Origin: Pseudomonas sessilinigenes
Lineage (GTDB): Bacteria > Pseudomonadota > Gammaproteobacteria > Pseudomonadales > Pseudomonadaceae
Reading direction: 5' to 3'
Length of the DNA stretch: 64,000 nucleotides
Assembly: GCF_003850565.1 (NCBI RefSeq)
Contig: NZ_CP027706.1
Coordinates: 1,860,001 to 1,924,000 of the forward strand
Shown here: positions 27,853-37,588 of the stretch, piece by piece
Layout: each line of letters begins with the position of its first letter
How positions within the stretch are numbered: position 1 is the first letter of the stretch
Notes under the pieces: model-generated
Seen by the model: the letters and a program-made list of their open reading frames with translations, nothing else
Told to the model about the DNA's origin: nothing
Database searches by the model: none
Made by a program: the position numbers and the translations under genes

Positions 27853-28512
27853 ATGATAGATCTGTACACCGCTGCGACCCCCAATGGCCATAAGGTTTCC
27901 ATCCTGCTTGAAGAGCTCGGCCTGCCCTATACCGTGCATGCCCTGAGCTTCGACAAGAAGGAGCAGAAGGCGCCGGCGTTCCTCAAGATCAATCCCAATG
28001 GGCGTATTCCGGCCATCGTCGACCGCGACAATGGCGATTTTCCGGTATTCGAATCCGGTGCGATCCTGGTGTACCTGGCCGAGCGCACCGGCCGCTTGCT
28101 GCCGACCGATGCCAAGGGGCGCTCGGTGGTCATGCAATGGCTGATGTTCCAGATGGGCGGCATCGGTCCGATGCAGGGACAGGCCAATGTGTTCTTCCGC
28201 TATTTCCCGGAGAAGCTCCAGGGCGCCATCGACCGTTACCAGCACGAGACCCGGCGGCTCTATGAGGTGCTCGACACCCGCCTGCAGCAGGTCGAGTACC
28301 TGGCCGGCGACTACAGCATTGCCGACATCGCCACCTTCCCCTGGGTACGCGGCCATGAGTGGTCGGGTGTTCCGGTCCAGGGGCTGGAGGCGCTGCAACG
28401 CTGGATGGCGGCCATGGAGGCTCGGCCTGCGGTCCAGCGTGGCTTGCAGGTCCCGCAACGCAGCGATGACGCCAGCGTCGTCAAGGGCGCCCAGGCCATG
28501 CTGATCCGATGA
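27853..28512 (+). CDS. Glutathione S-transferase, YfcG/Nu-class type
   Basis: A 219-residue GST with thioredoxin-like N-domain and all-helical C-domain. The opening [20 protein letters not shown] is almost that of E. coli YfcG, whose TPN motif binds two glutathiones and gives disulfide-bond reductase activity. NPNGRIPAI carries the cis-proline and ESGAILVYL the glutathione contact. ATG at 27853 has GGGAGA upstream. It lies 50 bases after the hydrolase pair and just before the DUF4892 gene. Confidence 0.88.
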   Translation: MIDLYTAATPNGHKVSILLEELGLPYTVHALSFDKKEQKAPAFLKINPNGRIPAIVDRDNGDFPVFESGAILVYLAERTGRLLPTDAKGRSVVMQWLMFQMGGIGPMQGQANVFFRYFPEKLQGAIDRYQHETRRLYEVLDTRLQQVEYLAGDYSIADIATFPWVRGHEWSGVPVQGLEALQRWMAAMEARPAVQRGLQVPQRSDDASVVKGAQAMLIR

Positions 28513-28520
28513 GGGGCCCA

Positions 28521-29324
28521 ATGCGTTCTCTGAGTGTTCTGGGCCTATCGCTGGTCAGCCTGCTGGCGGTCGCCGCCGATCTGCCCGGCAGCCAGGATCT
28601 GCCCCTGGTACCACGGTTGACCGATGCGCAAATCGTCGACTACCGCCCCGAGGCGGAGCAGGAGCGGATCTACCCCATGGGGGCGATCCGCAGAATCAGC
28701 GGCCAGTTGCGTTTCGATGGCCAGGTCAATGCCCGCGGCAAGCTCACTACCGTCACCTACCAGTTGCCCGCCGAGCGTAGCTCCAACGAAGCCTTCACCC
28801 TGGCCCGCGAAGCCTTGCAGATGCAGGGGGCCGAGCTGCTGTTCTGGTGCCAGGCCCGGGACTGCGGCGAGAGCAGCCTGTGGGCCAACGAGGTATTCGG
28901 CAATGCCAAGCTGTACGGCATCGACGAGCAACAGGCCTACCTGTTGTTGCGCCTGGCAGCGCCCAGGGACAACTCCCTGGTGGCCCTCTACAGCATTACC
29001 CGGGGCAATCGCCGGGCCTACCTGCATGTGGAGCAGTTCGACGCAGGGACCCCACTGGGAGAGCTGCTACCTACCTCCGCGACCTTGCTGCGCCAGCTCA
29101 AGGATACCGGCAGGCTGGACCTGGCCAGGCTTGCCGAGCCACAACCGGCCTGGCTCAACTTGCTGTCGCGTGGGTTGAACCTGGATACCACTTTGCGGGT
29201 CAGTCTCTCCGGTAGACAGGCCGAAGCCTGGCGCCAGGCCCTGATCGGCCAGGGCGTACGCGCGACGCGAATGGAAACCGGCGACACCCAGGCATCCGGC
29301 CTGCACTTCGAACTGCTGCGTTAA
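28521..29324 (+). CDS. DUF4892 domain exported protein
   Basis: A 267-residue protein with a signal peptide (MRSLSVLGLSLVSLLAVAA) and a DUF4892-type body. The paired cysteines in LLFWCQARDCGESSLW may form a disulfide, and the C-terminal half (LRVSLSGRQAEAWRQ) resembles an OmpA-like helper fold only loosely. Function is unknown. ATG at 28521 has GAGG six bases upstream; ATG at 28509 overlaps the GST stop and is an alternative. Confidence 0.8.
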   Translation: MRSLSVLGLSLVSLLAVAADLPGSQDLPLVPRLTDAQIVDYRPEAEQERIYPMGAIRRISGQLRFDGQVNARGKLTTVTYQLPAERSSNEAFTLAREALQMQGAELLFWCQARDCGESSLWANEVFGNAKLYGIDEQQAYLLLRLAAPRDNSLVALYSITRGNRRAYLHVEQFDAGTPLGELLPTSATLLRQLKDTGRLDLARLAEPQPAWLNLLSRGLNLDTTLRVSLSGRQAEAWRQALIGQGVRATRMETGDTQASGLHFELLR

Positions 29325-29393
29325 GCTCTTGCAGGCGGCCCGCACTCGCGGGCTCGCCTACTCTTCACTGGTTACTCTTGCGCGAGACATTTC

Positions 29394-30446
29394 ATGCCCA
29401 ATAACGATCGCCTGTTGGTGCAGATCCTGCTCCTGGTGCTGTTCGGTGCCAGCTTCTGGGTGATGGCACCTTTCTGGTCGGCCCTGTTCTGGGGGGCGGT
29501 CCTGGCTTTTGCCAGCTGGCCGTTGATGCGTTTGCTGACTCGCTGGCTCAACGGCCGCGAATCCCTGGCCGCCGGTTTGCTGACCCTGGGCTGGATGCTG
29601 CTGGTAGCGGCTCCACTGGTCTGGCTCGGCCTCAACCTGGCGGATCACGTGCGTGATGCCACGGCGTTCATCAAGGATGTCCAGGTGGATGGCTTGCCCG
29701 AGGCCCCGGCATGGCTGGGCAGCTTGCCGCTGGTGGGCGAGCGCCTGGTGGGTTGGTGGAACAGCATCGACGAACAGGGCGCGGCACTGATGGTGGCGGT
29801 CAAGCCTTACCTGGGGCAGGTGGGCAACTGGTTGCTGGCCCGTAGCGCCCAGGTGGGCGGGGGCATCCTGGAGCTGACCCTGAGCCTGGTCTTCGTGTTC
29901 TTCTTCTATCGCGACGGCCCGCGCCTGGCGTTGTTCGTGCATCGCTTGCTGGAGCGCCTGATCGGCGATCGTGCGGGCTACTACATCGACCTGGTGGCCG
30001 GTACGGTGCAGCGCGTGGTCAACGGGGTGATCGGCACAGCGGCGGCCCAGGGCCTGCTGGCCTTGATCGGCTTCATCATCGCCGGGGTGCCCGGAGCACT
30101 GGTGCTGGGGATCGTGACCTTCCTGCTCAGCCTGATTCCCATGGGGCCGCCCCTGGTCTGGATTCCGGCCACCGCCTGGCTGGCCTGGAAGGGCGAGTAC
30201 GGCATGGCGGTGTTCCTGGGGATCTGGGGCACCTTCATCATCAGTGGCGTCGACAACGTGCTCAAGCCTTACCTGATCAGTCGCGGTGGCAACCTGCCGC
30301 TGGTGATCGTCCTGCTGGGAGTGTTCGGGGGCTTGTTCACCTTTGGCTTCATCGGCTTGTTCATCGGCCCGACCTTGCTGGCAGTGGCCTACAGCCTGTT
30401 GCTGGATTGGAGCGCCAGCCAGTCACGGCCCCAGGAACCGCGCTGA
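29394..30446 (+). CDS. AI-2E family transporter (PerM/YdiK type)
   Basis: A 350-residue multi-pass inner-membrane protein of the AI-2 exporter superfamily with about eight membrane helices. The conserved C-terminal segments SLIPMGPPLVW and SGVDNVLKPYLISRGG with a following glycine-rich region are diagnostic. Members export autoinducer 2 or exchange Na+ for H+; most are uncharacterised. It converges on a sensor kinase gene with only 14 bases between them. Confidence 0.9.
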   Translation: MPNNDRLLVQILLLVLFGASFWVMAPFWSALFWGAVLAFASWPLMRLLTRWLNGRESLAAGLLTLGWMLLVAAPLVWLGLNLADHVRDATAFIKDVQVDGLPEAPAWLGSLPLVGERLVGWWNSIDEQGAALMVAVKPYLGQVGNWLLARSAQVGGGILELTLSLVFVFFFYRDGPRLALFVHRLLERLIGDRAGYYIDLVAGTVQRVVNGVIGTAAAQGLLALIGFIIAGVPGALVLGIVTFLLSLIPMGPPLVWIPATAWLAWKGEYGMAVFLGIWGTFIISGVDNVLKPYLISRGGNLPLVIVLLGVFGGLFTFGFIGLFIGPTLLAVAYSLLLDWSASQSRPQEPR

Positions 30447-30460
30447 GGCCTGCAGGGCGC

Positions 30461-31513
30461 TCAGGGGCGCGACAGTCGCAATACCGCGGTCAGGCCGCCG
30501 CCAGGGGTTTCCTCCAGGCGCAACTGGCCGCCCATGCGCTCGGCCGCTTCGCGGGCGATGGTCATGCCCAGGCCCACCCCGCCTGAGTTGCGGTTGCGCG
30601 ATCCTTCCAGGCGAAAGAACGGCTCGAACACCGCCTCGCGCTTGTCGGCAGAAATACCCGGCCCATGGTCGATGACGCGGATCAGCAATTGATCGCGGCT
30701 GTCCTCCAGGGTCAAGGTGGCCTGGCCGGCATAACGCAACGCGTTGTCCAGCAGGTTGTTCAGGCACGATTGCAGGGCCATGGGCTGTACCAGCAAGGGC
30801 GCGCAATGGCCCTGGGCCTGGACATCGGCGCCCTGGTCCTGGGCGTTCTCGCACATCGATTCCACTAGCGCCTGGACGTCCATCAATTGCCAGATCTCGC
30901 TGGTGCGCTGTTCATGCAGATAGCTGAGGGTGGCATCGAGCATCTTGATCATGTCGTCCAGGTCCTGGCGCATCTGTCCTTGCAGCTTGCTGTCCTCGAT
31001 CTGCTCCAGGCGCAGTTTCAGGCGCGACAGGGGCGTGCGCAGGTCGTGGGAGACCGCACCGAGCATGCGCCCGCGTTGCTGGACCTGCTCGCGTATGCGC
31101 TTTTGCATCTGGTTGAAGGTGCTGGCGGCTTGCCGTGCCTCGTGGGGACCGAGTTCTTCCAACGGCGGGCTGTCGAGGTTTTCACTGAGCCGCTCGGCGG
31201 CAGCGCTAAGGCGCTGGATGGGGCGTGATAGCAACTTGGCGCCGTACCAGGCTGCGATGATCAGCGAGATGAACTGGAAGGTCAGGGGCACCAATGGGCC
31301 GCCGAACCAGGGGCGCGGTCGCCGGGGGAAGCGTGGCACCGGGGCCGGGGCCTGGCCATTGTCGAGAGCCACCGATCCGGGCGGTGGGGGCGGCGGCGGT
31401 GGAGGGGGGCCGTAATGGTGGAACCAGAAGAATGCCAGTAGATGGGCGAGGACAATTGCCACCAGCAAGACGCCGAACAGCCGGCCGAACAGCGTATCGA
31501 CGCGTCCACGCAT
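30461..31513 (-). CDS. Sensor histidine kinase with polyproline periplasmic segment
   Basis: A 350-residue EnvZ-type kinase. TM1 spans about residues 10-31, then a short periplasmic loop, TM2 near 76-95, HAMP, HisKA with SHDLRTPLSR as phospho-site, and HATPase_c with NNLLDNALRYA, DHGPGI and GGVGLGM. The loop begins with ten consecutive prolines (P36-P45), which normally need EF-P for translation, and stays rich in Pro and Arg. The start overlaps the regulator stop (ATGA), so regulator and kinase are translationally coupled. The signal is unknown. Confidence 0.93.
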   Translation of the reverse strand: MRGRVDTLFGRLFGVLLVAIVLAHLLAFFWFHHYGPPPPPPPPPPGSVALDNGQAPAPVPRFPRRPRPWFGGPLVPLTFQFISLIIAAWYGAKLLSRPIQRLSAAAERLSENLDSPPLEELGPHEARQAASTFNQMQKRIREQVQQRGRMLGAVSHDLRTPLSRLKLRLEQIEDSKLQGQMRQDLDDMIKMLDATLSYLHEQRTSEIWQLMDVQALVESMCENAQDQGADVQAQGHCAPLLVQPMALQSCLNNLLDNALRYAGQATLTLEDSRDQLLIRVIDHGPGISADKREAVFEPFFRLEGSRNRNSGGVGLGMTIAREAAERMGGQLRLEETPGGGLTAVLRLSRP

Positions 31514-32277
31514 CAGCCGATGTCCCGGGCGTCGAACAGGTAGCCCTCGCCACGTACGGTCTTGATCAATTGCGGTGATTTGGGGTCATCGCCGAGCTTT
31601 TGCCGCAGGCGCGACACCAGCAGGTCGATGCTGCGGTCGAAGGCTTCGATGGAGCGCCCACGGGCGGCATCCAGCAACTGCTCGCGGCTCAGGACCCGGC
31701 GTGGGCGTTCAAGGAAGACCCAGAGCAGGCGGAACTCGGCGTTGGACAGTGGTACGACCAGGCCGTCGGCGGAAATCAGTTGGCGCAGGACACTGTTCAG
31801 GCGCCAGTTGTCGAAGCGCACGTTGGCCCGCTGTTCGCTGCGATCGTCGCGCACCCGGCGCAGGATGGTCTGGATTCGCGCCACCAGTTCCCGGGGCTCG
31901 AAGGGCTTGGCCATGTAGTCGTCGGCGCCCAGTTCCAGGCCGATGATGCGGTCGGTAGGCTCGCACCGCGCGGTGAGCATGAGGATCGGGATCTCCGATT
32001 CGGTGCGTAACCAACGGCACAGGGACAGGCCGTCTTCGCCGGGCAGCATGAGGTCGAGAACCACCACGTCGAAATGTTCGGTTTGCAGGGCCTGGCGCAT
32101 CGCGGCCCCATCGGTGACGCCGCTGGCGTGGATGTTGAAGCGCGCCAGGTAACCGATCAGCAGCTCACGGATCGGCAGGTCGTCGTCGACGATCAGCGCC
32201 CGGGTGTTCCAGCGCTTGTCGTCGCCATTGGCCGGGGCTTTGGAGTCGTCGTTGAGAGGGGCTGGAGTGTTATGCAT
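31513..32277 (-). CDS. OmpR-family response regulator
   Basis: A winged-helix response regulator partnering the adjacent kinase. The receiver has the acidic pair in LIVDDDLPIRE, the phospho-Asp in VVVLDLMLPGEDG and Lys in YMAKPFEPRE. The C-terminal DNA-binding domain shows LSNAEFRLLWVFLERP and a RVRGEGYLF-like wing (IKTVRGEGYLF). The start is uncertain: ATG at 32277 is used, giving a 20-residue tail before the receiver; ATG at 32289 or a start at 32325 are possible, and none has a good Shine-Dalgarno. Confidence 0.93.
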   Translation of the reverse strand: MHNTPAPLNDDSKAPANGDDKRWNTRALIVDDDLPIRELLIGYLARFNIHASGVTDGAAMRQALQTEHFDVVVLDLMLPGEDGLSLCRWLRTESEIPILMLTARCEPTDRIIGLELGADDYMAKPFEPRELVARIQTILRRVRDDRSEQRANVRFDNWRLNSVLRQLISADGLVVPLSNAEFRLLWVFLERPRRVLSREQLLDAARGRSIEAFDRSIDLLVSRLRQKLGDDPKSPQLIKTVRGEGYLFDARDIG

Positions 32278-32591
32278 GGGTAGGGTCATCTGCCAGGTAG
32301 GCTGCCGGCCACCAGGGAGTGGCAAGCTTGCGACTTCAGCATAGGCGTCCGGCCCGGGGGCTGGAAGCGCTGTTCGAGGGTCTTGCGGCTGGCAAGGGTA
32401 GCGTCATGGCGTGTTACGGGCGTGTCGTTCGTGTATCCGGATCGATACAAAAGACCCGATGCCTGGGGAATTTGCCGTGCTGGTGGGGACCTCGGATCGC
32501 CATTGAGGAGGAATTAGCGCGCATCGGGTCCCGGATCGGTGCGGCTTGCGCTACAATCCGCGCCGATTTCGACTTGCCTGAGAGCTTCTTC
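32278..32591. other. Divergent promoter region between the two-component system and pyrF
   Basis: No gene is supported in these 314 bases. TACAAT at 32552-32557, 35 bases before the pyrF ATG, is a good -10 for pyrF, though its -35 is weak. A small inverted repeat, TGTATC/GATACA, lies at 32432-32449 around an ATCCGGAT palindrome and could be an operator. Confidence 0.4.
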
Positions 32592-33293
32592 ATGTCCGCC
32601 TGCCAGACACCTATCATCGTCGCCCTGGATTTCCCCACCCGTGACGCCGCACTGAAACTGGCCGATCAATTGGACCCCAAACTGTGCCGGGTCAAGGTCG
32701 GCAAGGAGCTGTTCACCAGCTGCGCGGCCGAGATTGTCGGGACCCTGCGGGACAAGGGATTCGAAGTGTTCCTGGACCTGAAATTCCATGACATTCCCAA
32801 CACCACCGCCATGGCGGTCAAGGCTGCTGCGGAAATGGGCGTCTGGATGGTCAACGTGCACTGCTCCGGTGGCCTGCGCATGATGGCCGCCTGCCGTGAG
32901 GTGCTGGACCAGCGCAGCGGCCCGCAGCCCCTGCTGATCGGTGTCACCGTGCTCACCAGCATGGAGCGTGAGGACCTGGCTGGCATTGGCCTGGATATCG
33001 AACCCCAGGAACAGGTACTGCGCCTGGCCGCGTTGGCGCAAAAGGCCGGTATGGATGGCCTGGTGTGCTCGGCGCTCGAGGCCCAGGCCCTGAAGAGCGC
33101 CCATCCGTCCCTGCAACTGGTGACCCCGGGGATCCGTCCGGCGGGCAGCGCCCACGACGATCAGCGGCGTATCCTGACGCCGCGCCAGGCCCTGGATGCC
33201 GGTTCCGACTACCTGGTGATCGGTCGCCCCATCAGCCAGGCAGCGGATCCGGCCAAGGCCCTGGCCGACGTAGTGGCCGAGCTGGCCCTGTAA
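32592..33293 (+). CDS. pyrF: Orotidine 5'-phosphate decarboxylase
   Basis: PyrF removes CO2 from OMP to give UMP, the last step of pyrimidine synthesis. The 233-residue TIM-barrel protein has the catalytic Lys-Asp network in [13 protein letters not shown], the phosphate-binding [15 protein letters not shown] segment and the final DYLVIGRPI strand. ATG at 32592 gives the family N-terminus ([14 protein letters not shown]); the frame is open upstream to 32319 without similarity. Confidence 0.97.
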   Translation: MSACQTPIIVALDFPTRDAALKLADQLDPKLCRVKVGKELFTSCAAEIVGTLRDKGFEVFLDLKFHDIPNTTAMAVKAAAEMGVWMVNVHCSGGLRMMAACREVLDQRSGPQPLLIGVTVLTSMEREDLAGIGLDIEPQEQVLRLAALAQKAGMDGLVCSALEAQALKSAHPSLQLVTPGIRPAGSAHDDQRRILTPRQALDAGSDYLVIGRPISQAADPAKALADVVAELAL

Positions 33294-33298
33294 TACCC

Positions 33299-33347
33299 GG
33301 GAGCCGTTCTTCCGGCTCCCTGTCTCCAGCCCCGGTTCCGGGGCTGG
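33299..33347. terminator. Two tandem hairpins between convergent genes
   Basis: GGGAGCCG at 33299-33306 pairs with CGGCTCCC at 33313-33320, and CCAGCCCCGG at 33326-33335 with CCGGGGCTGG at 33338-33347. They fill the gap between pyrF and the convergent oxidoreductase. Neither has a T run, so they may act together as a bidirectional end. Confidence 0.5.
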
Positions 33348-33354
33348 CCTGCTT

Positions 33355-34359
33355 TCAGACTTTGAGCACCAGCTTGCCGAAGTTCTCGCCGCTGAACAGT
33401 TTCATCAGGGTTTCCGGGAACGTCTCCAGGCCCTCGACGATGTCCTCCTTGCTCTTGAGTTGCCCCTTGGCCATCCAGCCGGCCATTTCCTGCCCGGCGG
33501 CGGCGAACTGCGCGGCATGGTCCATCACCACGAAGCCTTCCATGCGCGCCCGATTGACCAGCAACGACAGGTAGTTGGCCGGTCCCTTGACCGCTTCCTT
33601 GTTGTTGTACTGGCTGATGGCGCCACAGATCACCACCCGGGCCTTGAAGTTCAGGCGGGTGAGCACGGCGTCGAGGATATCGCCGCCGACATTGTCGAAA
33701 TACACATCGACCCCTTTGGGGCACTCGCGCTTGAGACCGGCCTGGAGGTCTTCGCTCTTGTAGTCGATGGCACCGTCAAAGCCCAGTTCCTCGACGAGGA
33801 AGCGGCACTTGTCCTGGCCGCCGGCGATGCCGACCACCCGGCAGCCCTTGAGCTTGGCAATCTGCCCGGCAATGCTGCCCACTGCGCCTGCGGCCCCGGA
33901 CAACACCACGGTTTCGCCAGTCTTGGGGGCGCCGACATCCAACAGGGCAAAGTAGGCGGTCATGCCGGTCATTCCCAGCACGGACAGGTAGCGCGGCAAG
34001 GGCGCCAGGCGTGGGTCTACCTTGTAGAAGCCGCGGGGCTCGCCGACAAAATAGTCCTGTACCCCCAGGGCTCCATTGACGTAGTCGCCGACGGCGAAGT
34101 CCGGATGCCTGGAGGCGCTCACCCGGCCTACGCCCAGGGCGCGCATGACCTCGCCGATACCCACCGGCGGGATATAGGACTTGCCTTCGTTCATCCAGCC
34201 GCGCATGGCCGGGTCCAGGGACAGGTATTCGTTCTTCACCTGGATCTGTCCGGCACCGGGCTCGGCCACGGCCACTTGCTGGTAGGTGAAGGTATCGCGG
34301 GTGGCCGCGCCAACGGGGCGCTTGGCGAGCAGGAACTGGCGGTTGGTCAGGGTGGTCAT
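33355..34359 (-). CDS. NADP-dependent oxidoreductase (MDR family, leukotriene B4 dehydrogenase/CurA type)
   Basis: A 334-residue zinc-free medium-chain reductase. The NADP fold shows SGAAGAVGSIAGQIAKLKG, and the substrate domain has YLSLDPAMRGWMN, typical of 2-alkenal or 15-oxoprostaglandin-type reductases such as CurA and YncB. Such enzymes reduce the double bond of alpha,beta-unsaturated carbonyls. ATG at 34359 fits the family; the open frame extends to 34827 through the divergent promoter without similarity. It is divergent from an SDR gene. Confidence 0.9.
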   Translation of the reverse strand: MTTLTNRQFLLAKRPVGAATRDTFTYQQVAVAEPGAGQIQVKNEYLSLDPAMRGWMNEGKSYIPPVGIGEVMRALGVGRVSASRHPDFAVGDYVNGALGVQDYFVGEPRGFYKVDPRLAPLPRYLSVLGMTGMTAYFALLDVGAPKTGETVVLSGAAGAVGSIAGQIAKLKGCRVVGIAGGQDKCRFLVEELGFDGAIDYKSEDLQAGLKRECPKGVDVYFDNVGGDILDAVLTRLNFKARVVICGAISQYNNKEAVKGPANYLSLLVNRARMEGFVVMDHAAQFAAAGQEMAGWMAKGQLKSKEDIVEGLETFPETLMKLFSGENFGKLVLKV

Positions 34360-34594
34360 GGCAGGCCCTCGAGAGCTGGATGAAACCCTAGTTGATAGTC
34401 CCTTGGGCCGGCTGCTGCAAGGCTCACCCGCCCAGCGAATGGGCTGCGATCCAGAGCCGTGATAAGTGGCAGGAGGCCTCATCACCCGGACGCATGGGGT
34501 GGCAAACGGATGCCTGATAGTGCTGCCGCTGCGTCTACCCTCTATGGCTAGATGGGCCCGGGTATTGGGCCCGTACAGGATCGAGGAGCTTTGC

Positions 34595-35356
34595 ATGAGC
34601 ATGACGTTTTCCGGCCAGGTAGCCCTGGTGACCGGCGCGGCCAACGGTATCGGCCGCGCCACCGCCCTGGCGTTCGCTGCCGAGGGCCTGAAGGTGGTCG
34701 TGGCGGATCTGGACGTGACCGGCGGCGAGGGCACCGTGGCGCTGATTCGCGAGGCGGGGGGCGAGGCGCTGTTCGTGCCCTGCAATGTCACTCTGGAGGC
34801 CGATGTGCAGCAGCTCATGGCCCGCACCCTCGAGGCCTACGGTCGCCTGGACTATGCCTTCAACAACGCCGGGATCGAGATCGAGAAAGGTCGCCTGGCC
34901 GAGGGTTCGCTGGATGAGTTCGACGCCATCATGGGGGTCAACGTCAAGGGGGTGTGGCTGTGCATGAAGCATCAGCTGCCGCTGTTGCTGGCCCAGGGTG
35001 GAGGCGCCATCGTCAATACCGCCTCGGTAGCGGGGCTGGGCGCGGCGCCGAAGATGAGTATCTATGCCGCGTCCAAACATGCGGTGATCGGCCTGACCAA
35101 GTCGGCGGCCATCGAGTACGCCAAGAAGAAGATTCGGGTCAATGCCGTGTGCCCGGCGGTGATCGATACCGACATGTTCCGCCGTGCCTACGAGGCAGAC
35201 CCGAAGAAGGCCGATTTCGCCGCGGCCATGCACCCGGTCGGACGCATCGGCAAGGTCGAGGAGATCGCCAGCGCCGTGCTTTATCTGTGCAGTGACGGCG
35301 CAGCCTTTACCACCGGCCAGGCACTGGCTGTCGATGGAGGGGCCACGGCGATCTGA
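34595..35356 (+). CDS. Short-chain dehydrogenase/reductase
   Basis: A 253-residue classical SDR. Visible are the cofactor motif TGAANGIG, the ADLD segment suggesting NAD preference, NNAG, the catalytic Ser in NTASVAGLG and YAASK with catalytic Tyr and Lys, and the C-terminal GQALAVDGG. The substrate is unknown. GAGGAG lies upstream of the ATG at 34595. A 10-bp perfect hairpin follows the stop. Confidence 0.92.
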   Translation: MSMTFSGQVALVTGAANGIGRATALAFAAEGLKVVVADLDVTGGEGTVALIREAGGEALFVPCNVTLEADVQQLMARTLEAYGRLDYAFNNAGIEIEKGRLAEGSLDEFDAIMGVNVKGVWLCMKHQLPLLLAQGGGAIVNTASVAGLGAAPKMSIYAASKHAVIGLTKSAAIEYAKKKIRVNAVCPAVIDTDMFRRAYEADPKKADFAAAMHPVGRIGKVEEIASAVLYLCSDGAAFTTGQALAVDGGATAI

Positions 35357-35369
35357 TGAGTGGCCGGTT

Positions 35370-35391
35370 CCTGGCGGCAAATGCCGCCAGG
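35370..35391 (+). terminator. Hairpin after the SDR gene
   Basis: CCTGGCGGCA at 35370-35379 pairs exactly with TGCCGCCAGG at 35382-35391. The T run is missing, so it is a terminator-like hairpin only. Confidence 0.45.
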
Positions 35392-35551
35392 CGTCGATGG
35401 AATCGACCTTCAGCGTCCTGAAAACGACCTCTGTCTAGCTTTTTGCCATTATTGCGACGCCAGAGACTTGTGTGCCGGTGTTCGCCGTTGCGACCCTTCG
35501 CAAAAACAAATGGCCCTGTCGCCATTGGGGACTTGAAGGGGATTGCGCAGC

Positions 35552-37522
35552 ATGACGACGACCTCTAGCGGACGCTTTGCCAACCTGGGCATGGCCAAGA
35601 AACTGGGCATGGGCTTTGCCCTGGTGTTGCTCCTGACGGCACTGGTGGCCGGTATCGGGGTCTGGTCCCTGCAAACCATCAGCCAGCGTTTCGATGGCCT
35701 CAAGCAGATGTCGCAGCTCAATAGCGGGGTCCTCAAGATTCGCTTGCTGGAGCAGGACTATGCGTTGCATGGCGACAGCAAGGTCGTCGATACCCTGCAC
35801 GAAAACCTGGAGGCACTGGGGGCATTGGCTCAGCGACTCAAGGGCCAGTCCTCGGCCAACCAGGCGGTCATGGCGGATGTCGAGTTGGCATTGGCTGACT
35901 ATCGCAAGGCCTTCGATGGGTTCGTCGAGTTGACCCAGGCCAAGGACCTGGCGCTGGAAATGGCCAGTTGGTCGGTGTCCAGCGTGGCCAACAACCTCGA
36001 TGTGCTGCAGGCCGGGCTGGTGGACGACGGCACTTATTCCTTCAAGGATTCCCAGGGCCAGGAGGGGGCCGGGTTCATCGAGCAGGCCAGCCAGGTCAGC
36101 CAGGTCTCGCGCCTGATGTTGCAGGCCATGAACGAGGCACGGGTGCGCCTGGACCAGAACCGCAAGGGTGGGGACCAGGAGCCCGGCGAGCAGGGGCGGA
36201 TCGAGCAGGCCGTGCAGTCCCTGGCCCTGGTCGAACAGCTCAAGGGCAGCGTCAAGGACGCGGGATACCAGACCGTTCTGAATGAGGTATCGGGGCACAT
36301 CGGCAACTTCAGCGAAAAACTCGACGAGTACACGGGCCTGTTGGTCCAGGAGAAGCAGGTCTATAGGCAGTTGCACGAGCGTGCGGCCCAGGTGATGGCC
36401 CGTGTTGACCAGGCCTATGCCGCCCAGGATCGGTCGATGCAGGACGAGCTGGAGAAAAACGCCCTGTTGATCCTTGGGTCGTCGGCCTTGGCCTTGTTGG
36501 TGGGGTTGTTGGCGGCCTTGGCTATTACCCGGTCAATCGTCCGGCCCCTGCGCACTGTGATGCAGGTGGCCCAGCAGATAGCCGCGGGGGACCTGACGGC
36601 GACGGTGGCGGTCGGGCGGCGTGACGAGATCGGCCAATTGATGCAGGCGATGCAACAAATGAGCAGCGGCTTGAGCAGTATCGTCAGCGGCCTGCAATCG
36701 GGGATCGAAAGCCTGGCCGGATCGGCGCAGTCGCTGTCTGCCGTGACCGAGCAGACCAACCTGGAAGTCAGCAACCAGAAGGAGGAAACCGAACAGGTGG
36801 CCACGGCCATGAACCAGATGACCGCCACGGTCCATGATGTGGCACGTAATGCCGAGGAGGCGGCGCTGGCGGCCCAGGCCGCGGATGACAAGGTCGAGAC
36901 TGGCCAGCAGGTGGTACGCCAGAGCATGCAGCGTATCGAGCAACTGGCGGATTCAGCGAATCGCGCCAGCAGCGGTATCCAGAGCCTGAATGCCGAGATC
37001 GCCAATATCGGTAGCGTGCTGGATGTGATCAAGAGCGTGGCCGAGCAGACCAACCTGCTGGCGCTCAATGCGGCCATCGAGGCTGCGAGGGCGGGTGAGC
37101 AGGGCAGGGGATTTGCGGTCGTGGCCGATGAGGTGCGGGCGTTGGCCAAGCGCACCCAGCAGTCCACCGAAGAAATCGCCCGTCTGGTGGTGGCCTTGCA
37201 CGCAGCCGCGGACTCGTCGGTCCAGCAGATCCAGGGCAGCGGTGAGTTGGTCAAGCTAGCGGTGAGCGATGCGTTGCTTACCGAAAGCGCCTTGGGCAGC
37301 ATCGCCGCGGCCGTGTCGCTGATCCAGCAGATGAACCAGCAGATCGCTGCCGCCGCCGAGCAACAAAGCTCTGTGGCCGAGGAGATCAATCGCAGTGTCA
37401 CCAGCATTCGCGCCAGTGCCGATCAGTCCTCGCAGGCGATGCAGGGCAGCGCCGCGTCGAGCATCGAGCTGGCGCAATTGGGGGGCGAGTTGAAATCCAT
37501 GGTGGGGCATTTTCGCCTGTAG
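35552..37522 (+). CDS. Methyl-accepting chemotaxis protein, HBM-type ligand domain
   Basis: A 656-residue chemoreceptor. TM1 is near residues 22-42 and TM2 near 310-330, leaving about 265 residues of helical periplasmic domain with the two-module HBM layout known from P. putida McpS, which binds TCA intermediates. HAMP follows, then the signalling tip near 499-535 ([28 protein letters not shown]). ATG at 35552 is used; TTG at 35543 is an alternative, and AAGGGG stands about 10 bases before the ATG. The ligand cannot be read, though residues around the first bundle suit organic acids. Confidence 0.93.
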   Translation: MTTTSSGRFANLGMAKKLGMGFALVLLLTALVAGIGVWSLQTISQRFDGLKQMSQLNSGVLKIRLLEQDYALHGDSKVVDTLHENLEALGALAQRLKGQSSANQAVMADVELALADYRKAFDGFVELTQAKDLALEMASWSVSSVANNLDVLQAGLVDDGTYSFKDSQGQEGAGFIEQASQVSQVSRLMLQAMNEARVRLDQNRKGGDQEPGEQGRIEQAVQSLALVEQLKGSVKDAGYQTVLNEVSGHIGNFSEKLDEYTGLLVQEKQVYRQLHERAAQVMARVDQAYAAQDRSMQDELEKNALLILGSSALALLVGLLAALAITRSIVRPLRTVMQVAQQIAAGDLTATVAVGRRDEIGQLMQAMQQMSSGLSSIVSGLQSGIESLAGSAQSLSAVTEQTNLEVSNQKEETEQVATAMNQMTATVHDVARNAEEAALAAQAADDKVETGQQVVRQSMQRIEQLADSANRASSGIQSLNAEIANIGSVLDVIKSVAEQTNLLALNAAIEAARAGEQGRGFAVVADEVRALAKRTQQSTEEIARLVVALHAAADSSVQQIQGSGELVKLAVSDALLTESALGSIAAAVSLIQQMNQQIAAAAEQQSSVAEEINRSVTSIRASADQSSQAMQGSAASSIELAQLGGELKSMVGHFRL

Positions 37523-37552
37523 CGGCGAGGTGGGCATGGCTGTAGCCAGCCA

Positions 37553-37577
37553 GTGCCCGGCATGGCGCGCCGGGCAC
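37553..37577. terminator. Hairpin between convergent genes
   Basis: GTGCCCGGC at 37553-37561 pairs with GCCGGGCAC at 37569-37577 between the chemoreceptor and the convergent unknown gene. No T run. Confidence 0.5.
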
Positions 37578-37588
37578 GATCATCCATC

